Shown here: positions 8,304 through 14,007 of the stretch, piece after piece
How the letters are laid out: every line of letters starts with the position of its first letter
Numbering within the stretch: the first letter of the stretch is position 1
From: Planctomycetota bacterium
GTDB lineage: Bacteria > Planctomycetota > Brocadiia > JAJRTI01
Length of the DNA: 14,007 bases
Assembly (NCBI GenBank): GCA_024278415.1
Contig: JAJRTI010000599.1
Span: 1-14,007 of the forward strand
Reading direction: 5' to 3'
Translations under genes and position numbers: made by a program
The notes under the pieces: generated by a model
The model's database searches: none
The model's input: only the letters and a program-made list of their open reading frames with translations
What the model was told of the DNA's origin: nothing

Positions 8304-9356
8304 CTACTTGATCGCCACCTCTTTACCCTTCTCGGAACTCTTGTAGAGTGCGTCGAGGATCTGCTGCACCATCCAGCCGTCTTCGCCCGGGGCTTGGTTC
8401 TCGCCGCCGCGGATCGCCTCGATCCAGTAGCGCATCTTGCGCGCAAACGCTTCTTCCTTTTCGAACACCGTCGGCGCGATGTTCACCATCTTGCCGGCCA
8501 TGTCGGTGAAGATGCGCGCCTGGCCGCCGTCCACCACTGCGCCGGCCTTCGTGCCCATGAACGTGGACTTGAACTCGTCGTTCTCCAAGTGCGCGGCAAA
8601 ACTCGCCTCGATGGTCAGCGTCGCGCCGTTGTCGAAGCGCACGTAGCCGGTCGCGAGATCCTCGACCGTGTACGTCTTGTAGTCCCAATCGCCCCAGGGC
8701 GCGGTTGCGGTCGGCTTCTTATTGCCCAGGTAGGTGTGGCATGCCGCGGACGCGGCGACCGGCTTGGGCCGGCCCATGACGTAGTGGCTCATCTCGATGA
8801 TGTGCACGCCAATGTCGATGAGCGGGCCGCCGCCCTGGAGTTCCTTGCGGCCGAACACGCCCCAGGAGGGGATGCCGCGTCGGCGCAGCGCGTGCGCGCG
8901 GCAGTAGAGCACGTCGCCCAGCATGCCGTCTTCCACCGCGTTGCGCACGAACTGCGTGGAGGGGTTGAAGCGGTGCTGGAACCCGATGGTGAGCACCTTC
9001 TTGGCCTTCTTCGCGGTCTCGCACATGGCCTTCGCCTCGCCCGCGGTCATGGCCATGGGCTTCTCGACCATGACGTGCTTGCCCGCCTTGAGTGCGTCGA
9101 TGCTCGGCTGCTTGTGCAGCCAGTTGGGCGTGCACACGCTCACCGCGTCGATGTCCTTCATCTTGAGCATGTCTTTGTAGTCGGCGAACGCCTTCGCTCC
9201 GTCGAGGCCGTGGTTCTGAATCTGCTTCTCGCATGCGCCCTCGACCGGGTCGGCCAACGCGATCACCTCCACGCCCTCCACGGGCTTGAGCCAACGGATG
9301 TGCGTGCCAGCGATGCCGCCAGCGCCAACGAAGCCAACGCGAATCTTCTTGCTCAT
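8304..9356 (-). CDS. Gfo/Idh/MocA-family NAD(P)-dependent oxidoreductase
   Basis: The 350-residue product has the usual length of the family. The N-terminal Rossmann fold shows VGFVGAGGIAGTH (residues 7-19), then TPNWLH (76-81) and the family EKP motif (98-100) that carries the conserved lysine. The C-terminal domain has GGGPLIDIGVH (175-185), where D181 and H185 fit the D-x-G-x-H active-site pattern. Members oxidise, reduce or epimerise sugars, inositols and related polyols with NAD(P); the substrate cannot be read from the sequence. No signal peptide is seen, so it acts in the cytoplasm. GGAG stands 8 bases before ATG 9356. It lies between a sulfatase gene and a giant secreted protein gene, which suggests processing of a monosaccharide released from a polymer. 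Confidence 0.95.
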   Translation of the reverse strand: MSKKIRVGFVGAGGIAGTHIRWLKPVEGVEVIALADPVEGACEKQIQNHGLDGAKAFADYKDMLKMKDIDAVSVCTPNWLHKQPSIDALKAGKHVMVEKPMAMTAGEAKAMCETAKKAKKVLTIGFQHRFNPSTQFVRNAVEDGMLGDVLYCRAHALRRRGIPSWGVFGRKELQGGGPLIDIGVHIIEMSHYVMGRPKPVAASAACHTYLGNKKPTATAPWGDWDYKTYTVEDLATGYVRFDNGATLTIEASFAAHLENDEFKSTFMGTKAGAVVDGGQARIFTDMAGKMVNIAPTVFEKEEAFARKMRYWIEAIRGGENQAPGEDGWMVQQILDALYKSSEKGKEVAIK

Positions 9357-9536
9357 GGGGAGGTCTCCGCACGGTCGAGAGGGGGACGAGTCTGGTGGAA
9401 CGGCGCGGAGCGCGCCGCGAAAAGGGAATCAGTGTACTCTGCGAGTTGGGCAAGTCAAGCGGAATGCCGCAGGAGTTCCCCCATGCGCGCCGCATGCCGT
9501 GCGTCTGCTGCACGGCGGATCAGTGCGCCTGCCGCG
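9357..9536. other. spacer upstream of the oxidoreductase gene
   Basis: Apart from the GGAG ribosome site next to 9356, this stretch holds short inverted words such as GCGCGGAGCGCGCCGC and GCACGG-type pairs, but no gene and no clear promoter. The small open frames crossing it have no recognisable product. Confidence 0.4.
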
Positions 9537-9613
9537 CCTGTAGTGCTCACGCCAGTGAGCCTCTGGCGGCCCAGCGGCCTCGTGGGGAGGCGCACTGACG
9601 TGCGCACTACAGG
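9537..9613. repeat. 77-bp palindromic REP/MITE-like element
   Basis: The ends CCTGTAGTGC (9537-9546) and GCACTACAGG (9604-9613) are exact inverted repeats. Inside are GCTCAC (9545-9550)/GTGAGC (9555-9560) and a GCGCACTGACGTGCGC-type hairpin near the right end. There is no room for a protein, so it would depend on another enzyme to move. Its right end is 7 bases from the sulfatase stop codon, so in the minus-strand mRNA it follows the sulfatase reading frame directly. Confidence 0.7.
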
Positions 9614-9620
9614 GCGGCAC

Positions 9621-11078
9621 CTAGCGCCACGCGTGCTCGCCCAGCATGCAGTACGCGGCGTGGCGCAGCGGATCCTCGTGTTCGTCGATCCGGCGCAGCA
9701 GCCGCTCCCGCCCTTCCCGCGCCACATCCGCATACGCGGGGTCATCGATGAGATTCGTCATCTCGTGCGGATCGGCCTCCAGGTCGTACAGTTCGTCGAA
9801 CGATGGCGCGTTGAACACGTACTTGTAGACGTCCCAGCGCACCATGCGTTGCGAGAAGAGGTAGCGGTGGCCGTGATACTCGCACACCACGTCATCCGGC
9901 CAATCGGACGCGTCGCCCTGGCACAGCGGTAGCAGGCTGCGCGCTTGATACACGTCTGGAATGTGGACGCCTGCCGCGGCCAGTGCGGTCGCCGCGAGGT
10001 CCATGTTCGTCACGAACTCACGGCACACGCTCCCCGGCTCGGTCACGCCCGGCCAGCGCACCATCTGCGGCACGTGGTAGATCTCCTCATACATGTACGA
10101 GCCCTTGTCGATGAACCCGCCGTGGCTCCCGCTCATGTCGCCGTGGTCCGTGCCGAAGAGCACGACCGTGTTGCCTGCGAGGCCCATCTCGTCGAGCGCG
10201 TCGAACAGCCGGCCCAGCTCCGCGTCGAGGAACGTCATCTGCGCGAAGTGCAGCGCGAGGATCTGTCGCCATGTGCCCTCGTCGAAGTCCGCGCCGTGGT
10301 GACAGCTATTGCGGAAACGGTCTTGGTGCGGCGGCTTGCCCGCGAGGTCGTCGTGGAAGTTCGCCCACAGCTCCATGTCCTCCGGGCGATACATCGCCGC
10401 GTACTCGGCCGGCGGCACGTAGGGCGGGTGCGGCATCCAGAGCGAAACGAACATCATCCACGGTGCTCCGCTGGCGTCGCGGCTCGACTCGAACTCCCGC
10501 ATCATGTCCAACGAGTAGTCGATGAGGAAATGCGTGCCGGTCGCGCGCACGTCGCCCTCTGTGATGCCTGCGACGAGCACGGGCCGGTAGATGTGATCCT
10601 CGACGACCCAATTCACCCCTGGCCGCTTCAAGCCGTAGCGTTCGAGGTAGGCCTTGTACTCCTTCGTCTTGTGCGGGTCGCCGTAGTTCGGCACGTCCAT
10701 GCCCTCGAACCCGTACGTCGAGGGGAGTTTCTTCTCGCCGCAATGCCACTTGCCCACGTAGCCGCAGCGATACCCGGCGCGGCCCAGCGGCTCGCTGATC
10801 AGCTCCACGTCGTCGGGCAGGTCGCGGATCGCCCACTGCATCATGTCGTTGTTGTTCCACATGCGATGGCGATGCGGGTACATGCCGCTGAGCATGGACG
10901 CCCGCGCCGGCGAGCAGAGCGCGCAGACCGTGTACGCGCGGTCGAAGCGCCTGGCCGTGGCCGCGAACTGGTCGAGGTTTGGCGTGCGGCACGACGTGAG
11001 CCCATACAGGCTCATGAGGTCGAACCGCTGCTGGTCGGTCATGAGGTAGAGGATGTTGGGGCGGGAGGTGGATGGCAT
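9621..11078 (-). CDS. formylglycine-dependent sulfatase, no signal peptide
   Basis: The 485-residue product is a type I sulfatase, which hydrolyses sulfate esters. It opens with PNILYLMTDQQ (D15 is the expected metal ligand). The signature C-S-P-A-R is at 55-59, where C55 would be converted to formylglycine by an FGE or anaerobic maturase (neither in this window). Further motifs are GYVGKWHCG (106-114, K110 and H112), MPHPPY (215-220, H217) and GTDHGDMSGSHG (309-320, D311 and H312). It resembles choline-sulfatase and iduronate-sulfatase-like carbohydrate sulfatases, but the substrate is unknown. It starts MPSTSRPNIL with no hydrophobic leader, so unlike many PVC sulfatases it should stay in the cytoplasm. 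The ribosome site is weak (AGAGAC about 10 bases upstream). It lies 126 bases after the kinase gene and is probably co-transcribed. Confidence 0.95.
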   Translation of the reverse strand: MPSTSRPNILYLMTDQQRFDLMSLYGLTSCRTPNLDQFAATARRFDRAYTVCALCSPARASMLSGMYPHRHRMWNNNDMMQWAIRDLPDDVELISEPLGRAGYRCGYVGKWHCGEKKLPSTYGFEGMDVPNYGDPHKTKEYKAYLERYGLKRPGVNWVVEDHIYRPVLVAGITEGDVRATGTHFLIDYSLDMMREFESSRDASGAPWMMFVSLWMPHPPYVPPAEYAAMYRPEDMELWANFHDDLAGKPPHQDRFRNSCHHGADFDEGTWRQILALHFAQMTFLDAELGRLFDALDEMGLAGNTVVLFGTDHGDMSGSHGGFIDKGSYMYEEIYHVPQMVRWPGVTEPGSVCREFVTNMDLAATALAAAGVHIPDVYQARSLLPLCQGDASDWPDDVVCEYHGHRYLFSQRMVRWDVYKYVFNAPSFDELYDLEADPHEMTNLIDDPAYADVAREGRERLLRRIDEHEDPLRHAAYCMLGEHAWR

Positions 11079-11142
11079 GGCACGGGTCTCTGGTCAACGC
11101 GCTCGCGCGCCGTAAAGCTGCGGGGCGACCCCAAGAAGATTT

Positions 11143-11178
11143 CAGATCCGACTGATCTGGCAGATCCGACTGATCCGA
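11143..11178. repeat. two tandem 18-bp copies (CAGATCCGACTGATC...)
   Basis: Bases 11143-11160 and 11161-11178 match at 16 of 18 positions. GATC words recur within and between the copies. A small GGGG-CGA-CCCC stem lies just to the left near 11122-11132. It is a short satellite in the kinase-sulfatase gap with no clear function. Confidence 0.65.
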
Positions 11179-11184
11179 CAGAGC

Positions 11185-11204
11185 CCGCATGCTGGCGCAT
11201 GCGG
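11185..11204 (-). terminator. 8-bp hairpin touching the kinase stop codon
   Basis: CCGCATGC (11185-11192) pairs exactly with GCATGCGG (11197-11204) around a 4-base loop. The stem begins on the base next to the kinase stop codon (11205-11207). No T-run follows on the minus strand, so it is more likely an mRNA-stabilising or REP-type hairpin than a strong terminator. Confidence 0.45.
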
Positions 11205-12686
11205 CTACGGGCCGTAGAGTCGCCGGTAAGCCTGGCGATAGGACTCGTACGCGGCCTGATACGCGCCGGCGGCGTCGCGATTGGGTTCGTAGTGCTGGGC
11301 GACCGCGGCCACCGCCGCGGCGCCCGCGGCAACGCTGCCGTACACGCCTGCACCCGCGCCTGCCAGTACCGCCGCGCCGAGGCACGCGGCCTCCGTGCAC
11401 TCCATGACCGCGACGGGCCGGCCGAGCACGTCGGCCAGCATTTGGAGCCAGAATGGGCTCTTCGCACCACCCCCCATCGCACGGACCTCGGTCGTCGGCA
11501 CTCCGAGGTCGTCGAGCATCTCCACGATCTCGCGGAGCATGAACGCAACGGACTCCATGACGGCTCGGACGAAATGCGCGCGGTCGTGGTTGAGCGACAT
11601 GCCCACAAACGCACCGCGTGCCGAGGGGTTGGGATCGGGGCACGTCGAGCCGGTGAGATGAGGCAGCATGACGAGCCCGTCGCAGCCGGGGGGAGCTTCG
11701 GCCGCGAGACGGTCGAGTTCATCGTAGCCCATGTCGAAGAACACATCGCGGAACCACTTGAGGGCCATGCCCGCGGTCTGCGCGTAGGGCACGAGCACAT
11801 ACTTGCCGGCGACCGCGCTGGGGCCGGTGAACATGCGACGCTGTGGGTCGAGCACGGGCTCGTCGCACGTGGCCACGATGGCCAGCGCGGTGCCGATGCT
11901 TGCGGTGATCGTGCCGGGCGCTGCGTTCCCCGCGCCCACGGCCGCGGCCATCTGGTCCATCGCGCCGGCGCAGACCGGCGTGCCCTCGGGCAGACCTGTC
12001 GCCGCGGCAGCTTGGGTCGTGACGCGCCCGGCCCCCTCGCCCGAATGGCGCAGCTCGCAGAGCTGGCCTTCGTCGATGCCGATGAAGTCGAGCATCTCCG
12101 GCCACCAGCGATGCCCGACGAGATCGAACAGCCCGGTGGTGCACGACACGACGCCTTCGGTCACGAACACGCTGGTGAGCTTGTGGATGATGTAGTCGTG
12201 CACGAGCACGAACTTCGCGGCGCGGGCGAACACGTCCGGCTCATGGCGCTTGAGCCACAGGATCTTCGCCGCGTCGAACATGGGGCTCACGTCGTTGAGG
12301 CCGGTGACGCGGTGGTAGCCCTCGATGGGAAACGCGTGTGCGATGGCCTCCGCCTCGTCCGCGGCGCGCGTGTCGAGCCACACGATTGCGTTTCGCAATT
12401 CGTGCCCCTCTGCGTCGAGCGGCACGAACGTTTCGCCCTGCGACGAGATGCCCACGCCCGCGATGCGCGCGGGCTCGACGTCCGCCTGCTCCAACACGTC
12501 GCGAATCCCCCGCGCGGTCGTGTCCCAATACACGGTCGCCGGCAGCTCGACCACCGCGTCGGACGGCGTGAGCAGCTCATACTCGTGGTTGGCGAGCGCG
12601 AGCATGTGGCCCTGCACGTCGAACAGCGCGACCTTGATCGCGGTCGTGCCGAGGTCGATGCCGAGGAGGAGGGCGGGGGTAAGCAT
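11205..12686 (-). CDS. FGGY-family carbohydrate kinase, xylulokinase-like
   Basis: The 493-residue product has the usual length of FGGY kinases, which transfer phosphate from ATP to a sugar or polyol. The N-terminal phosphate-binding motif is LLLGIDLGTTAIKVALFD (6-23). IVWLDTRA (101-108) and the conserved GAMDQMAAAVGAG (241-253) follow, where D244 is the likely catalytic base. ASIGTALAI (262-270) and MGGGAKSPFWLQMLADVLGRP (404-424) form the ATP-binding half. The last motif is closest to xylulokinases, but substrate prediction within FGGY is unreliable. The start is fixed by the family N-terminus, yet no Shine-Dalgarno is seen: a repeat element ends only 4 bases before the ATG. It probably phosphorylates the sugar handled by the neighbouring sulfatase and oxidoreductase. 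Confidence 0.95.
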   Translation of the reverse strand: MLTPALLLGIDLGTTAIKVALFDVQGHMLALANHEYELLTPSDAVVELPATVYWDTTARGIRDVLEQADVEPARIAGVGISSQGETFVPLDAEGHELRNAIVWLDTRAADEAEAIAHAFPIEGYHRVTGLNDVSPMFDAAKILWLKRHEPDVFARAAKFVLVHDYIIHKLTSVFVTEGVVSCTTGLFDLVGHRWWPEMLDFIGIDEGQLCELRHSGEGAGRVTTQAAAATGLPEGTPVCAGAMDQMAAAVGAGNAAPGTITASIGTALAIVATCDEPVLDPQRRMFTGPSAVAGKYVLVPYAQTAGMALKWFRDVFFDMGYDELDRLAAEAPPGCDGLVMLPHLTGSTCPDPNPSARGAFVGMSLNHDRAHFVRAVMESVAFMLREIVEMLDDLGVPTTEVRAMGGGAKSPFWLQMLADVLGRPVAVMECTEAACLGAAVLAGAGAGVYGSVAAGAAAVAAVAQHYEPNRDAAGAYQAAYESYRQAYRRLYGP

Positions 12687-12690
12687 GGGC

Positions 12691-12771
12691 AGTAAAGACG
12701 TAAAACGTAAAACGTAAAGCGTAAAGGGATACGCATGCCTCCGTTTACCCTTTACGTTTTACGTTTTACTC
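12691..12771. repeat. heptamer-arm inverted repeat, copy 1
   Basis: The left arm is five heptamers (agtaaag, then three acgtaaa, then gcgtaaa, 12691-12725). The right arm is about three TTTACGT-type heptamers (12751-12771). GTAAAACGTAAAACGTAAAG (12700-12719) pairs exactly with 12750-12769 over 20 bp. The loop holds the core TACGCATGCCTCCGTTTAC (12730-12748). The element fills the whole gap between the C45 stop codon and the kinase ATG, and its right arm encodes the last residues (VKRKT) and stop of the C45 protein. Confidence 0.85.
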
Positions 12772-13768
12772 TCAACATTCCGTCGCTGAAGTCAACCCCC
12801 ACGTAAGCCGTCTCACACGGCCGGCCCGGCGCGAGCGCGAGCCGCATTGCGGCAGGGTCGCCGATGAACGACCAGATCGTCTCCCACGCCATGCCGTCGC
12901 GCCGGGCATGGTCGCCGTCACAGATGTGGAACTCATGGTCCGCTAGCACGGTCTTGATCACGCGCTCGTCAATCCCGCCCGCCTGCCCGCGCAGCAGTTG
13001 CACCGCGCCGGCGTAGCGCGTGCAATCGGCCGCGCGGCCCATCTCGTCGGCCACGCGGTTCGTGGCCACGACCAAGCCATCGGCCAGCGCGCGGCGCTTC
13101 ACGCCCTCTGGTTGGGCTTCGAGTACGTAGGCTGTCGCCGCGTCCGCGACCAGGTAATTCATGGGCCGGATGTGGGGCAACCGCAGGATCGTCGCAGCCG
13201 CTTCGTCTGCCGACGCGCACGTAGCCGCGACGATCTCGATGACCGCATTCCACTGGAGGCCCGGCTGTGCGTCGCGTCGCGGGCGAAGCGTGGCGAGGCT
13301 CACGAGCAGACCTTTCGCGGTCAACACGTCCGGCTCGCCGATCCAGTGGTTCGAGTAACCGATGCGCGCCGGCGCGGCGTCGAGGCGCACCTCGCGCAAC
13401 TCGCACCACTTCAGGTCGCCCCGCACCCAGTCGTAGTTGCGGCCTACGAGCAGCCGGCCCTCGCGTGTGAGTGGAGGGCCGACGGCAAACATGGTGCACC
13501 GCCGGCGGTACACGCTGCGATGCCGGGCGAGGTAGTACGCCACGAAGTCGTCGCGGTTGAAACCGCTGCCGTCGAGCAGGCCCCGTAGCTCGTCGAGCAG
13601 AGGCGGGTAATAGTGGCCCAATAGGCGCTCGCAATCGGCCGCGAGCCGGACCTTCTCCGGATCGGCAGCAGGAGGGCGGAACGTCTCGCTAAGCGCCTGG
13701 CCGCGACGGAAGCCAAGATCGTAATATGTGCCCGCGAACTGTTTGACTTTCAGCCCGGTACCGAACAC
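12752..13768 (-). CDS. C45-type autoproteolytic acyltransferase/peptidase
   Basis: The 338-residue product resembles the peptidase C45 family (acyl-CoA:6-aminopenicillanate acyltransferase-like, Ntn-hydrolase fold). These proteins cut themselves before a cysteine that then acts as nucleophile on an amide bond. YRRRCTMFAVG places that cysteine at C91, with LLVGRNYDW (107-114) next, a hallmark of the family. MNYLVADAATAYVLEA (203-218 region) and VVATNRV follow. The N-terminal GTYYDLGFRRGQAL also fits. No signal peptide is seen. The start is GTG at 13768, supported by AGGAGG (13775-13780) 6 bases upstream. The final VKRKT and the TAA stop are encoded by a heptamer repeat, so the C-terminus may have been replaced or shortened by it. 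Its substrate and link to the sugar genes are unknown. Confidence 0.82.
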   Translation of the reverse strand: MFGTGLKVKQFAGTYYDLGFRRGQALSETFRPPAADPEKVRLAADCERLLGHYYPPLLDELRGLLDGSGFNRDDFVAYYLARHRSVYRRRCTMFAVGPPLTREGRLLVGRNYDWVRGDLKWCELREVRLDAAPARIGYSNHWIGEPDVLTAKGLLVSLATLRPRRDAQPGLQWNAVIEIVAATCASADEAAATILRLPHIRPMNYLVADAATAYVLEAQPEGVKRRALADGLVVATNRVADEMGRAADCTRYAGAVQLLRGQAGGIDERVIKTVLADHEFHICDGDHARRDGMAWETIWSFIGDPAAMRLALAPGRPCETAYVGVDFSDGMLRVKRKT

Positions 13769-13774
13769 ACAAAG

Positions 13775-13780
13775 CCTCCT
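13775..13780 (-). promoter_or_regulatory. Shine-Dalgarno AGGAGG supporting a GTG start
   Basis: A full AGGAGG on the minus strand stands 6 bases before GTG 13768. No ATG competes nearby in the same frame, and the family N-terminus (GTYYDLGFRRG) follows within 25 residues. It is the strongest ribosome site in the window. Confidence 0.7.
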
Positions 13781-13841
13781 GTCATCGTATTGCGGATTGC
13801 GGATCGCAAGTCTGGATACGCGATACGGAGTACGCAGCAGA

Positions 13842-13985
13842 ACGTAAAACGTAAAACGTAAACGGAGGCATGCGTACTCTTTTACGTTTTACGCTTTACG
13901 TTTTACGCTTTACGTTTTACGCTTTACGTTTTACGCTTTACGTTTTACGCTTTACGTTTTACGCTTTACGCTTTACGTTTTACGC
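13842..13985. repeat. heptamer-arm inverted repeat, copy 2, expanded to 15 units
   Basis: The left arm is three ACGTAAA heptamers (13842-13862). The core GTAAACGGAGGCATGCGTA (13858-13876) is the exact reverse complement of the core of copy 1 (12730-12748). The right arm is 15 tandem heptamers, mostly alternating TTTACGT and TTTACGC (13881-13985), with one break of the alternation near 13958-13971. It lies between the C45 gene start and the end of the preceding gene. A short ATTGCGG heptamer pair lies nearby at about 13787-13800. Confidence 0.9.
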
Positions 13986-14007
13986 TCAACATTGCCGTGC
14001 TGAAGTC
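13966..14007 (-). CDS. C-terminal fragment of an upstream gene, possible C45 paralogue
   Basis: Read on the minus strand from the window edge, one frame gives DFSTAMLSVKRKA followed by TAA at 13968-13966. The C45 protein ends DFSDGMLRVKRKT, so 9 of 13 residues match and the DNA is nearly identical. As in that gene, the stop codon lies within the heptamer array. This suggests that the next gene is a tandem paralogue of the C45 gene. The alternative is that the shared 23 bases beyond the heptamers belong to the repeat rather than to a gene. Only 42 bases are visible, so the call is tentative. Confidence 0.45.
   Translation of the reverse strand, partial: DFSTAMLSVKRKA

Noticed and set aside
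9945..12695. Plus-strand open frame of 916 codons
   Set aside because: It lies antisense to the sulfatase and kinase genes, whose motifs are unmistakable. It is rich in Arg, His, Ala and Val as expected for a shadow of GC-rich genes, and shows no family motif.
12287..12736. Minus-strand frame beginning just after GGAGG in the repeat loop
   Set aside because: The GGAGG is only one base from that ATG, and the frame overlaps the kinase in another frame with Arg/Ser-rich shadow composition.
13842..13985. CRISPR array
   Set aside because: The units are contiguous 7-base repeats without spacers, and no cas gene is present.

Overview
The window is GC-rich and almost every gene reads on the minus strand. 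It looks like a member of the Planctomycetes-Verrucomicrobia-Chlamydiae (PVC) group or a similar free-living polymer degrader. Three things point that way: a protein sorted by a PEP-CTERM tail, a set of sugar-handling genes (Gfo/Idh oxidoreductase, sulfatase, FGGY kinase, very large secreted protein), and intergenic gaps packed with short palindromic and heptamer repeats. This placement is inference from gene content; no rRNA or other marker gene is present.

Layout in transcription order, right to left. At the right edge are the last 13 codons of a gene (14007-13966) whose end matches the end of the next gene. Then come a C45-type autoproteolytic acyltransferase/peptidase (13768-12752), an FGGY carbohydrate kinase (12686-11205), a formylglycine sulfatase without a signal peptide (11078-9621), a Gfo/Idh/MocA oxidoreductase (9356-8304) and a 1551-residue secreted protein (8004-3349) with a probable C-terminal carbohydrate-binding domain. 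About 1.4 kb without a convincing gene follows. Last is a secreted PEP-CTERM protein with alpha/alpha-toroid repeats (1901-375), followed by a hairpin and a probable terminator.

The middle five genes could form one carbohydrate-use locus: a secreted protein that binds or cuts a polymer, then intracellular desulfation, oxidation/epimerisation and phosphorylation of the released sugar. The polymer and the sugar cannot be named from sequence alone. The PEP-CTERM protein is probably a separate transcription unit exported to the envelope.

The most unusual feature is the repeat content. The C45, kinase, sulfatase and Gfo/Idh genes each have a different palindromic element touching or within about 7 bases of the stop codon. 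In the C45 gene and in the partial gene at the right edge, the stop codon and the last residues lie inside an ACGTAAA-type heptamer array. The 19-bp cores of those two arrays are exact reverse complements, as if one element had flipped in place.
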